Assembly: GCA_905220665.1 (NCBI GenBank)
Contig: CAJNAR010000149.1
Coordinates: 434,001 to 498,000 of the forward strand
Origin: Albugo candida
Lineage: Eukaryota; Oomycota; Peronosporomycetes; Albuginales; Albuginaceae
Length of the DNA stretch: 64,000 nucleotides
Reading direction: 5' to 3'
Shown piece by piece: positions 45,227-56,646 of the stretch (position 1 is the first letter of the stretch; each line of letters begins with the position of its first letter). Below the pieces are notes generated by a model. The model was not told the origin of the DNA and did no database searches. It worked only from the letters and a program-made list of their open reading frames with translations. A program made the position numbers and the translations under genes.

Positions 45227-46448
45227 ATGGAACTGATGCAAGCATTTCAGGCGCTTGAAGCATCCTTGCAAGTAATACCGTATCTTGAGATCTGCTGCGT
45301 TATGTAATTCAGCAAGATTGATTAGGATGCTGTGAAAACATATTCTGAAGAGATCGAACATAAGAATCATCTAGATTGTAAATTAGCAGAGCTGCAAGCG
45401 CAAATAATCGATGATCAGCGGGAACAGGAGCACTTATCACTTCAAAACGTACTCCGGATCAACATTTCGTTTCGCGGAAGTAACTCAATCAAAGTAGAAA
45501 GTTGTTGCAGTCCATCTTGAAGCAGCTATACGTGAGAAGGAGTCCAAGCAGGGATGTATCGATACGCTCCAACAAATGATCGAGGTTCATGTATTCAAAT
45601 ATACATGTGCAATCAACAAATCTATCCGTATAATTCGTATAGCAAGAAACCTCAACTAAAGTGGCTGAGCTTGTGCAGAGCAGACGGTATACATTCCCGC
45701 TTGTATTTCGCTGCTTTGTAACATTATGATAAGCGACAAACTCAACCGAATGACCGACGGTTTGTTGCATAAATCAGAATCACGCGGTAATTTACATTTC
45801 AATCCAAGTTCTTGAGGGGAATATTCACCAAGTTAAGGACGAAATGCACTCTTCCCCTCACATTCGCTGAGTCCGATCACATTCTAGTGGCAAAGCCAAT
45901 TGCGTCAATTGCGCTCGGAACAAAAACGTAAGCGGTCACCCTTGCACTGAAAAGCGACAATTCATGCACGACTTAGGTAGCGCCGAGGAATTGGAACAGA
46001 ATATCGCACAAATGGCAAAAAAAGTATTTAGCATTTCACATACTCACTCGAATCCCTCAACTTCGTGCAGTCGTTACTCACAGCAAAGAAGATTTCAGCT
46101 CTTAGGCGCTTTCAAAGTCGACAAAGTGGTCGTCTGGATGCCTTAAACGCGGAAGTCATACAGCTGGAACAGGAGCTGGACACTCTTGGAAGGGAGAATG
46201 AATTTCTTGAACACAAACTTCATGCAGCAAAGCTGGAGATGCAGAGCAAGAAGTCCCGTAAAACACATGCTCAGTACAAGAGTCCAAGCTTACTTATCGT
46301 CGGAGCGCGTGGAAAGAGGGTCAAAACGTCATCTTCGCGAACAAGTGGCACCATGACGAAAAAGTATGATGCCAACGAACAAAGTCAAATTTCGGAGAAC
46401 ATCACACACGTAATGAAAGATGACGATGACTTTAGTTTATCCGATTAA
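45227..46448 (+). CDS. Unknown multi-exon coiled-coil protein
   Basis: Exons I can support are 45227-45271, 45326-45448, 45498-45584, 45643-45686, 45734-45786, 45888-45927, 45977-46023 and 46071-46448. The introns within each well-placed run are 47-58 nt. The exons read as one continuous heptad-rich protein starting MELMQAFQALEASLQ and ending KDDDDFSLSD. The join between 45786 and 45888 does not keep phase, so one boundary or a tiny exon is missing there. The C-terminal 60 residues are basic, then acidic. It is dimeric by look, with no recognisable domain and no function assigned. It converges on the RA-PH-RGS gene. Confidence 0.6.
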
Positions 46449-46569
46449 AAAATAAGTTGGATGGAATCGATTCTCACGATTCTGAACGCAATACGCCAAA
46501 AGTATTGTTTTTCTATCGTACATGACGTCCATATTCCTGTCAACTTAGCTTTCTATAAAGCTTTTCGAG

Positions 46570-49077
46570 TCAGAAGAATCTCCCCATAATCCGTTCGAGC
46601 AATTGGCGGTATCCTCGTTGCCCAAGATATTCTCTAAATGGTCCTTTCTCCAAAGCTTGGAAAATTTGGTGCTGGACGGGAGCGAGTAATTCAAATGGAG
46701 GATATTCCGTCACTTTGCTGTCCGCGTGTAGCGCTAAACTGAGTCGTCTATTGATCTGTTCGGAATGGAATGCCTCCTGTAATTCCTGTGCATCCTTTGA
46801 GCGTATGACGGGAAGATTCTGGATGGCTTGAATGATATTCTTGAGATGATTCCAAGCATCACGAGGCGGTCTTTTGGGTCGACCGCTTTCTCGTGCGATC
46901 CCTTGCCTTCGAAATGTCTCGCATTCTGTCCATGTGTCAAGCAAAACCTGAGCATTCGAGCTTTGTACAAAGTCAAAAAATTGCCGACGCGTGTCCTCGC
47001 GTGAGAGAATTCGGAGTAGAAGCGGGGGCTCATTTTCCATCGACACATAGTGCTCGTCTAGTTTATTCACAGTCTATCACGGCACATTGTTAGCGATTCA
47101 TCGAGAAATCTTTGACAATCTCATACATCGTCCGAGATGAGAATCTCCGCCTGATATAATCGATGATTCTCAGTAGAGATTCCAATTTGCACATGAAGCG
47201 CATGGATCCACGATAGCATGTCCGATTTGCTGGTCGTACACAACTTTGCAATACGTTGGTCAAGCACGAAACGCGATACAAATGAAGACGTACCTGATAC
47301 ACTCGACGTGGCGTCCTAAGCTCGAATGCGAACGGCACTCGCAATTCTGGTCGTGCTTTTGCAAGGTACGCGTTCAAAAGGCTTATGGAAGTGATGTCGC
47401 GTTGATCTGTGTTGGCTTTGCAATACAACAACTGATCGTCTTTCAACACAAACCAGCGCTTTCGCCATACATTTGGATCCTTCATACTCGCTTTCTGAAG
47501 GTATCCACAATGAATTCCCTGCCAGAAATACATCTCAATTCACATTACAAATAGGAAATCAATTCGATTTACATTGCCGAGCACTGTGGGTGCAGAGAGA
47601 ATTCGACTGTTAGGCTCCGATCGGTTTTCGATATCTTCCTGCAAATTGAGAGGAGTTCCTCGACTATCTTTGAATACAAATTTGAAAGGAGGTCGAGAGC
47701 GATGTTTGAGACGCGCATGAGAGTCTTCGTCGTTTGAAGTCATATTTCGGGTTTCTTTCGTGATAAGAGGGAAAATGAGCTCATCATCGTGAAGCGTTCG
47801 AGCCGATACGGATCGAGCTACAAAGATCGCAGATAAGCTTCTGAATAACGTAATGAGTGGGACGTACTGCTGCTTGACGACGAAGGATACACCATGACCA
47901 CGATATAGAATCCGAATTCAGCCCGAACAAGACTCAGCTTCTTCGCCATCGATCGCCGAACGTTCAGAATGGTTGTAGAATCAGAGACGCGGAAGACTGT
48001 GGAGGACATGAAATTTTTATTCTGATAATAGATGCGAACGTAGCCAGCTTGTTCGTCGAGACGTATTCGTTGTGGCAAAGAATTCGAATTGGAATCTTTG
48101 GGCGCATGAGACTCATTTGAGGGTACATCTGCGGCCTCTTTTTCCTCATTTTCATTAGATCCTCTTTTGGACTCTGTTTGGTGAAGCGGGATGATCTCTT
48201 TAGACTCGATGGACTCATTTTCGTCTGAAGTTTTCATAATGTTTTGAGTCTCATGTTCCGCTTTTCTCATTTGAGTTTCTTTTTCTTTCGGAGCAGAATG
48301 AGGTTCAAAACTATCGGAACTGATTCGTTTATCAGCAAACGAACGACTCGAATTGGATGCTGTTATAATATCAGCGTCTGCCTCATGACCATCATTGTGT
48401 TTATCTGATTCTATAATTTGATCTTTTGAGTGATCGTTGGATTTTGTAAACTGTTTCAAAGCTGAATTGGCTCTATTTTGTCGCATGAGAGATGTCTCAT
48501 CATCGTTGTCGTCTACAATATCATCTTTCTCCTCTATTGCAGTGCTCCTTCCTTGCGATTGCGCTCGAGCTTGAGAAGATGAGTCCGAGTCGAATTCTGC
48601 CTCATCAGAATCATCCTCACGCATTATATCCTCAATTTGTGCACTTGAATTTTGTACCGAAAGTTTATCTTCTAATTCATCTTCTGTCGCATCTGCCATT
48701 TCATTCGCGCTATCGCAACTTCGAACAGCAATCACAGAATTAGAGTATTGCGGAGGTCCTTCGAACGGGACTGTTGCGGCAAGGCTGGTTTTACCGCTAT
48801 CACGAAGCGAGAATGTGGCCTGCCCAATAGATCGCGACGAGAAATCATCCATGGTTTTGTTTGTGGTCACGCTTGCATTCAAAGTCATTTCCAAGCTGTC
48901 ATTTGCGTCAAACTCGGGCACTGCCTCATGTGAGGCATCATTGCGTGAGGAAGCTGACAGATTTGAGGGACGCTCACAGTCTGGAGGGGTACTCTGATAA
49001 TACATTTCTTCATTAAAGGCGTAAGTGGTTGATGTTATGATATGATCATGTCTTGTAACATCCATCTCGACTTCCAT
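46570..49077 (-). CDS. RA-PH-RGS signalling protein
   Basis: There are five exons on the minus strand: 49077-47868, 47817-47573, 47518-47294, 47243-47127 and 47073-46570, totalling 766 residues. An ATG at 49131 would add 18. About 360 acidic, Ser/Asp/Glu-rich disordered residues come first. A Ras-association-like domain follows (GYVRIYYQNKNFMSSTVFRV to RTLHDDELIFPLI), crossing intron 1 (GTACGT...TTTGTAG). A PH domain follows (HCGYLQKASMKDPNVWRKRW to DMLSWIHALHVQI). Last is an RGS domain (RILSREDTRRQFFDF, LKNIIQAIQ, HQIFQALEKGPFREYLGQRG). RGS domains speed GTP hydrolysis on G-alpha, RA binds Ras-like GTPases and PH binds lipid. The protein may link the two GTPase systems at membranes; that is inference. 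A slightly different intron-1 choice is possible. Confidence 0.82.
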
Positions 49078-49213
49078 GCGGAAATAGATAATGTCAAGTG
49101 GGCTTGCGCAAGTTAACACAACAACATACAAAAATCAAGTATGAAAGGGTATTGGCTACTTGTAAGTAAGTATTAGTAAGAACGATAGCAGACCGTGACA
49201 CTATAATTCTATT

Positions 49214-50700
49214 CTATAATATCTTTGATCCGAGTCGTAGTTTATTCACTCGTGTTGACCATTGAGTGACAGATCGAGCGAAGTTCAGTGAGTGTAAAGT
49301 CCACAGAGATGATGACATCAGTACGATAGCACCAGTTTGATGCGCAATTCCAAGCGGAATCGGAACGCAGTTTAATAACGTCGTAATTCCCAAAAGCACC
49401 TTCAGAAAAAGTCAGTATGGTCATTCATCAATTCCAAAAGTCCTCAATGACCGACCTGAGACATAACCACTCCCATACTCAAATTCAGCGCCCCTCGCGC
49501 TTGTGAGGGTAATTGTCGCCAAATTTGAGGGCGGCGTGCAAGCGCATACACAAATGAGTACGCGCCCAAAGAACTTAACGCAAGAATGCGATGATCAAGC
49601 TGCACCAGTGCGATATTCTCGAATACGTTCTTGTACAGCGGTCGTAGATCGAATATCTCCTCGGGAATCCACTCGTCGTTCATTTTCGGGAACGTGTTGT
49701 AAGCCATTCCTGCATCCGTTCCGGCCACAAAAGCACCCGATAGGATAGTAAAGCCAAAAAGAGTAGCTGCTCGATGAAAGTATTTGCGAATGCGAATTGT
49801 CTGCTTGAATACGTCAGGAGTCAACATTTCTCGAACATGAGCGAAATGAGAAGGAGGTTGCAAAAGAGTCAATCCTGTCCATGTAAGCATCGAAAAAGTC
49901 GTGAATGCCAATGTGAGCTACGAAAGACATGTCAGAAGAAGAATATTTAATGTGACGCAACGTACATGCGTAGCGAGCCGATACGGACTCACACGGACTT
50001 CTTGTCGATGCTCCAGCTGATTACGTCCGTGATCTTCGAGCCCACTTCGGACCATCCACCACCCAATTAATCCCTATGGAATCATTTCAACACGAACATA
50101 AAGAGCGAGAGCGGATCCAGCTGACCTGAGTCGCGCCAAGTCCGAGTAAAATGGCAAATCGATTCTTTAGCTCAATAGGAATGCGATTTCGCACATAAAA
50201 GTAAGCTAATGGGAGACCATACACAGCGCCAATCACTCGGCCCAGCATCCGATGTCCATATTCCCACGCATAAATGTACTTGAATTCTGACAATGTCTAC
50301 GCAATTCAATTAATTGGAGCGATCACGTAGATGAACGCTTACCATGCTTCCACGTTGTTGAAACTCTGGAAACTCTTTATACTTTTGAAACTCGTCCTCC
50401 CATTCTTCATGACTTAGAGGAGGTAGACTTCCTTGCGGCTTCCAATCCACCATCGAAAGACCCGAACGCGTCAGCCGCGTTGCACCGCCGACCACTATTG
50501 TGGAGCCCACTAGAGACGCACATCCAAGAAGCCAATACGCCATCCATCGATTTGATGGAACATTATCGATGGTAGAAACGTCCGACGTAGTCTTTCAAAT
50601 GAATTAATTGCAAGTTTTTAGAGTGGTGACAAGTGTACCCGACGAACGAAATGGCCAACTTTTGCGAAATTTAACGGTTTTCCGCTACAACGCGTTATCG
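49214..50700 (-). CDS. COX15: COX15 (heme A synthase)
   Basis: Exons on the minus strand are 50591-50343, 50296-50126, 50073-49966, 49917-49456 and 49399-49214, all in phase. At least one more lies upstream, ending at 50639, with a 47-nt GTACAC intron between. Its frame (LPSITRCSGKPLNFAKVGHF then VRR) looks like a mitochondrial presequence, but I cannot find its ATG, so the 5' limit is approximate. Core motifs are GGATRLTRSGLSMVDWKP, MTLSEFKYIYAWEYGHRMLG, LQLDH-like VQLDHRILA and HQTGAIVLM, with the heme-ligand histidines. Eight membrane helices are expected. COX15 oxidises heme O to heme A in the inner membrane for cytochrome oxidase. Confidence 0.93.
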
Positions 50701-50925
50701 AAGGTAGATGATTGCCTGAGCGCAAAGCGTACTTTGCATGCTCCGTCTTATGCAATGTGTCAGTCAATGTCAATAGCCAAAGAAATAACGTACTCCGAGC
50801 CTGGAAACGTAACTCAATCGACCGACTGAAAACATAACTGATATCTGCAATGATTTATTAAAAATACACTCTGACAACTTCCACATGCCATGTGGATGTT
50901 GCGCGAACGGAAGTTGTTATCAACC

Positions 50926-52009
50926 TTAAACACCTAGCTTGTCTTTACTGAGCTCATAAGTCGATATCATAATTGCACAAGATGGGGTGACGCGAGCTAA
51001 TCGCGCTGTGAGCCCAGAAAACGCACCTGCCCACCCGTGGTTCTTGATCACCTGCTTCAGGATCATTCTACTCGATGCGTTCTTCGGAGCACTTTCGACT
51101 TGTTGTAATGTCTTGACGACATCAAACGGAGTCGTACATAACGCTGCCACCATTCCAGCAATAGCTCCACAAACGAAAGCTCGTTCCACACGACCGACAT
51201 CATAATTTCGGAAGGATTCATTCATACGGGTTTGAGATGTTTCATAACACGACCAATAAATAGCAGAGAATGGAACATCACGCGCTAATGTTGCTTGAAG
51301 GCCTTTGAAAATCGATGACGCGCCTTCATTTCGGATAACATTTTTAAATGTTTTGATCATGTTTTGCTTACCCGAGCTGCTTTGCATTCTCGTCCGTATC
51401 ATTTCAATGGGTGATGTGATGGAAGCAGCAACAACTCGAGAAGATGCACCAGCCAGAAAAGGCATTGCAGTTTCTAGTGTTGGAAAGCGTTGGATCCCTT
51501 CCGAATGTAAAAAGTCATACGATATGTAGTACATTACAGTCGAAGGGATGGAATTGATAATCGTTGGAGAAAGTCCCGAGAATAATCCTCGAATTCCTTC
51601 TGTGTGTGCAATATATCGCAACGCCTGTAGGGTCCCATTAAATCTGAACGGAGTCGCAACGCATATCGTGCAGCTCGATCTTCGACAACACGCTGCAACA
51701 TGGGATTTTGAGAATAGAGACTTTAAGCCTGTCCGCCGAGCAGATTTCTTCTTACACGCACATCGGCACTGCTCCAGCTATACAGAAGCGCATCGGTTAA
51801 TTTCCGATGAGAATGACTTGGGAACGCAGACATACCACGTCGGTTATACTTCCTTTCGGACGATTCAAATCGTAAGATTTCGAGGAAGTCAAACCAATTT
51901 GGGATTGGAGGCGCACTTTTGCAACATCGAGAGGTGTCACAAAGACAGATGAAATCATCGCCCCTGCGGAGGCTGCAAGCGCCTTCTTGAGCGTTTGATC
52001 AAATTCCAT
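50926..52009 (-). CDS. Mitochondrial carrier, SLC25A39/40 (Mtm1)-like
   Basis: The first exon starts at 52009 (MEFDQTLKKALAASAGAMIS) with the first carrier signature TPLDVAKVRLQSQ. The last exon covers 50926 to about 51700 and holds the other two repeats: SPIEMIRTRMQS and TPFDVVKTLQQ, ending AIMISTYELSKDKLGV. The pattern TPLD/SPIEMIRT/PFDVVKT and FSAIYWSCYE is closest to SLC25A39/40 and yeast Mtm1, linked to mitochondrial glutathione or manganese handling. Between about 51700 and 51850 the first matrix loop has Cys-rich frames and one or two short introns that I could not place uniquely. The total would be about 330-350 residues. Confidence 0.82.
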
Positions 52010-52132
52010 TGCGAAAATGACTTACAAGTGCATCTAACCAATCAGAGGTGATAAAGCTCATTATTGACCATTCATGTTTGTGTATAGATATGATTGGATG
52101 GATCCACACGTCAAGTGTAAATGCAGTGTACC

Positions 52133-52468
52133 CTTCTTCTGCTCCATGATTTGCCTGAGCGATAGATTGTGCCTTTCCGTGAATGCTTCTAGCGTCTGCA
52201 GAGTACGAGCGCAAGGTTGTATCATCAAATGTTGCCGCTTGTATCCAGAAATCAATTCAGCCTTCTTCAGAGGTCAAAGAGATTATGCGCACATTTTCTT
52301 GATTCTTTGATCGGATCTTCTCTCTGCATTTTTTATCGCTTGAGAAACGGTCTGGTGGAATCGAATCTCTACATGATTTTTTGTATTGTAATAATTCACG
52401 TTCATTCAGCGCCACTTTCAATAGAAGCGTCATGTTATATTGTCACCTATGACTCTTTCCTTCAGAGA
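52133..52468 (+). repeat. Left copy of ~335-bp direct repeat
   Basis: This block recurs in the same orientation at 57230-57564, from CTTCTxCTCCATGATTTGCC to CCTTCAGAGA. By eye I count about twenty differences over its length. The two copies exactly bracket the right arm of the inverted repeat. It carries no convincing gene. Confidence 0.9.
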
Positions 52469-52498
52469 CCACCAGGTTCAAATAATCAATGTTAAAGT

Positions 52499-52690
52499 GA
52501 TTGCCCAAAGAGAACTTGTGTTTCTTGATCGAAGTGATTATGCGCAATTCTTGCGTAATCACACTTGAATCGCATCCACTTGAGAATGGGATGGAAACCG
52601 TTATCCTCGATGCAAACTTTTGATCCATGGACCTTGACACTATCATAATCACTTCGATCAAGAAACACAAGTTCTCTTTGGGCAATCGCT
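52499..52690. repeat. Fold-back inverted repeat inside the right arm
   Basis: About 46 bases at 52499-52545 (GCCCAAAGAGAACTTGTGTT...) recur as their reverse complement at about 52640-52687, around a spacer of about 95 bp. The left arm has no such pair at the matching place (near 42920-42990), so it arose in the right arm only. Confidence 0.88.
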
Positions 52691-52696
52691 CTAACA

Positions 52697-53011
52697 TTGA
52701 TTCTGTGCGCCCGTCTTTATGCTTCCTCTGACGCTGATCCACTTTATCTGATATTTCCTATTTTACAGGCGGCCGTTGCCTTGAGCAAGTGTTCCAAATC
52801 TTTGGGGGTTGCATGTGTTGACAGATACAATTCCATATATTTCTTCAATTCTCAAATCACTCGGCTGGAATTGGCTGCATCACTGTTCTGCTGGCTTCTT
52901 CAAGATGTGGCAGGTTATTTCTTTCCAATCACTGTTCGACCCGAACAAAAGGAAACGAAGACATGGAGCGCTTCTTCCAAGACTCGAAGCGAATCGCCAT
53001 TACGATCATAG
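52697..53011 (+). CDS. Right-arm copy of the hydrophobic unknown frame
   Basis: The frame is open for 104 codons and nearly identical to 42911-42591 after the first dozen residues. Conservation of the open frame is compatible with coding or with recent duplication. No function can be given. Confidence 0.25.
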   Translation: MILCARLYASSDADPLYLIFPILQAAVALSKCSKSLGVACVDRYNSIYFFNSQITRLELAASLFCWLLQDVAGYFFPITVRPEQKETKTWSASSKTRSESPLRS

Positions 53012-53127
53012 AATCATCAGGTTAGAAAGATAATGAAGGCTATTCGTGCTTGCACTTCAAAGCAGAAAGGAAGAAAGATTTCGACGACGGTTGTTTTGGC
53101 TTGGCAGTGCATGCCACGAATTAAATT

Positions 53128-53316
53128 ATGAAGCCTTGCAAACGAACGTGTTGCGATGGTCGTTGCGCGTCGTTTTTCAATGCATGTTTGCTAAATCGGA
53201 ATGTCAAAGAATGTAATAAAGATGTTATCATCCGAAAGGATATGCTCAGTTTGTCATGCTCCAATTCTCGTTCTACAAATCTCTATATTGCACGTAGCCA
53301 CATCGCTCGTCGTTGA
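53128..53316 (+). CDS. Right-arm copy of the Cys-rich small frame
   Basis: The frame gives 62 residues, differing from the left-arm copy at a couple of positions (CC for CY, N for K). It is uninterrupted. Coding status is unknown. Confidence 0.25.
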   Translation: MKPCKRTCCDGRCASFFNACLLNRNVKECNKDVIIRKDMLSLSCSNSRSTNLYIARSHIARR

Positions 53317-53921
53317 AGACGATATTGCTAGACGTCATGAAGAAGTAAGCAAAAAGATGACTACGAAATGAAAGCTCCCATGCAACTGAGACACCTGATA
53401 CGGGTATATACTTGGTCAAGTATTGCCGCCGAACATGCCCATTTTGACGTCGCTGCTTTCATGCATCCCAGCATTTGATCCTTCCCTTAGATCATACGTC
53501 TTGGCACATCATACCAAAGATGCCGACGCCAAAATCATTGCCATTATCTCAAGACAATAGCGTGACTATCAACCTCATTGGATTGATACATATTGTAGCG
53601 ATCGTCAGGCGATCCTATTTTTAGCCCAAGAGCTCTTGGGTGGTAAAAGGATCGATGCATCGAGAGCTCTCGACAGGTTTGCCAGCGATAGACGGCATGT
53701 ATCACTACTCTATGAGATGATTCATTCACAAGGTGAGACGCACTATCCGCATCGATATTGTCAGGTCAGAGTAAGATACCAAGCAACATGATCGGCTCTT
53801 CCATGGAGGATGTCAAAAACCATCATGCTAAGAGACTTGAGGGAACTGAAGCTATGTAAGTGCCACTGCTTTTCTACGAACGTATTTTCTCCTCACTCTG
53901 AAATTTGACCTCAAACAGAAT

Positions 53922-55603
53922 ATGCAACCGAGATCAAAATCTACAACAACCACGCCGTCGATGATGAAGCGTGTTGGAGGAGGATACATCCTTCGAAAGG
54001 CTCCGACAGCACCGTTACCAGCTTCATCGAGTCAACAAATTCGAACGGCTCGCCGCAACAATCGAAATACAGCATCTCCAGTGCGTCCAGTAACGAGAAC
54101 GAGCCAGCAGGAGGCGAAAGAGAAAAATTGGAGCGCCTGCTAAAGGATACAACAGCGAAATTTCAACAAGCGGCTGAAGAAGTACGTCAGCTCAAGAGGA
54201 GGAACGAGGACTTGTCATCTGCACTAGTCAACGCGACGAAGAACTATGATGACGCCATGAAGTACATTGGGTCCGCTCATAGCTCAATCAAGGACCTACA
54301 GCAAACCGACAGGAAGCAGCTTCAACGAGGCAGCGAATTCGAACGGTTCGCCGCAACAATGGAAATACAGCAACTTCAGCGAGGCCAGAAACGAGAAGGA
54401 GCCAGCAGGAAGCGAAAGAGGAAAAACTGGAGCGCTTGTTGAAGGATACGCCAGTGAAACTACAAGAAGCGACCGAAGAAGCACGTCAGCTCAAGAAGAG
54501 GAACGAGGACTTGTCGTTCGCACTGGTCAACGTGACAAAGAACTAAGATGACGCCATGAAGTACATTGGGTCCGCTCATAGCACAATCAAGGACCTACAG
54601 CTGCGACTGGATGCGAATGTGCTTCGGAATCTCAAGAATGAGACCAAGATGAACGAAGCTACCCAGGCAAAAAAGGAAGAAAGCGAAAAGGTGGAGAAGC
54701 TGATGAGGGAGCTTGAGGAGGCGAAGATCGATATGGCTCAGATGAGACGGAGGGTGGAAGCAACGAAGACATGCTTGGGCAACGCATGCAACTTGGACAA
54801 CGGTGAGGGCGAAGAGGATACCAAATACGATGTGGAGCCAGCCAAGTCTATGATGATGACACCAACGAAAGAGATCAGAACGTGCATTGCGGGGGAAGAA
54901 CACAAAGATTATCAATCAGATGAAGAGCCTGTTTCCCTGAAATCACTTCAGCCGCACAGTGCCATTAAAGTGTGCAAATACAGCATGGATTATGATGAAA
55001 GCGAAGCAAAAACGGAAGAAACAGTGAATTCAGAAAAGCATACGTTCGAGTCTTTGGATATTGTTGAGAAGAATACAGCAGAAAGTGTCAAGGAGAAAAA
55101 AAACGAAGAGTATGCATCCAGTGAAGACTCTACTGCGACCGAATTGCTCTGGCTCAGTGTATCGATGGAAAATTGCGTCTACTGCCCGAATTACGATTAC
55201 GACGAAGCGGAGAAGAGAGATAAAGCAGGGTCTAAGCACCATACGTTCGACGTGTCGGAATTCGGGGCGAAGGATTTTACAACATGCATCGAGGAAGAAC
55301 AGTCGAGAGGCTTCGAATCGGATGAAGAGTCTTTTTCGACCGAATTGCTTGAACTGAGTATTCCCATGGATACACGCATATACAGACCGGAGTTCGATGA
55401 AAACGAAGCAGTGGCGAATGATCAAGCGTATTCAAACAAGTATATGTTCGACGTTTCGAGAAGCAGGATGAACGAATTGAGAACGCGCGTTCAAAGCTTT
55501 TGAATTGGAAGAAGTACTTATGATGAGTGAGCTACTTATATCAAGCGACGGGTTTGAAAATACTATCGGTACCCTGCGAAGTCAGAAGAATCGTTGGAAG
55601 TGA
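53922..55603 (+). pseudogene. Broken copy of the repeat-bearing coiled-coil gene
   Basis: It starts like the left-arm gene (MQPRSKSTTTTPSMMKRVGG) but carries several lesions. A one-base loss near 54120 shifts frame, and a tandem duplication with period of about 299 bp (not a multiple of three) follows at about 54030-54600. A TAA replaces a Tyr codon at 54544-54546. A deletion of about 14 bp near 55493 removes the end. The middle frame 54556-55503 is still open and retains the acidic ~67-residue repeats. The first duplicated unit differs from the left-arm sequence more than the second does. Confidence 0.75.
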
Positions 55604-55999
55604 AGCCCGAGAGATATGAGCATGGAAACAAGGCTTAGTAAATGCAACTAGATCGTTCTGCTATAACTTAATTGTAATTAATATGACGTTATTGAAAGAA
55701 TCGAGCATGTTGCTTTACACCTTGTGCAAACCTTGACTTTGTGCATCTTTCATTTCATATATTGCCGGCTACTGCGATAATGATCGCCAAGTAATGCTGA
55801 CTTTACGACGATGCATGGATCACGTCTTTTGATTCACAGGATGGCTCAATCTGATTACGCTGTACTTGTGATAATGTCCATGTCCATCCGGCCCAAGTTT
55901 ACTAGCAATTCAACATTCATACGCATGATGTTGTACATCACCACTAAGAAACAATTATATTCAATTTAATCCTGCTATGCAAGCAAAACTAAATGTATA

Positions 56000-56353
56000 A
56001 TGCAACTTCCAAGCGTATCTTGTGCTGCTTGTGTGACGCTTTCTATCAGAGATATCACGGAAGCTCCACCACTGGATGCTTCCTCGCACGTCTTACGCTA
56101 TGATTTGTGCGCATATAATGTCGTAATGGATAAAGTTGCAGCATTTAACAGCCTGAGGGATGCTGCATACTTGATGAGTTTGCACGGTCCTCGCAAGACC
56201 TTTGACTTGTATGAATTTGCTGTGGATGTATGGGGCCGATTGTATCCACAATGGATGGATACATTGAGCACGTACGTACTACTTTTTTCCCAAGCATCTA
56301 CGAAACATTGCGCACAGGACGATACAGAGCAAAACACCGCGGAAACCCAATAG
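56000..56353 (+). CDS. Right-arm copy of the MQLPSV unknown frame
   Basis: The frame gives 117 residues, identical to the left-arm copy for most of its length and diverging after LLFSQASTKH through a one-base change of frame. A donor-like GTACGT lies just before the divergence. Possibly a spliced gene; no family recognised. Confidence 0.3.
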   Translation: MQLPSVSCAACVTLSIRDITEAPPLDASSHVLRYDLCAYNVVMDKVAAFNSLRDAAYLMSLHGPRKTFDLYEFAVDVWGRLYPQWMDTLSTYVLLFSQASTKHCAQDDTEQNTAETQ

Positions 56354-56646
56354 CGTATAGGCCCAATAGAAGAGGAAATGGACGACATACCGTCCAAACT
56401 GCTCAGTGATGATGGTATAATCTGATCAGGCTTTCTCGGGATGATAAATCGTGGTCATGATGAGGTACACGAAAACCTCTCGACAATACCGTAAAGTATG
56501 AGTAGCGCCAAAGCGCCAATTGCAGTCCCATGATCATATTGTGGGAAAGAAGAGGGCGTTCGATGATATCGAAAAAGACTGGGGCACCTACAACACTGAA
56601 ATGAATGATGTGACAACAATCAGATCTAGTGTATATAACCTGGGTT

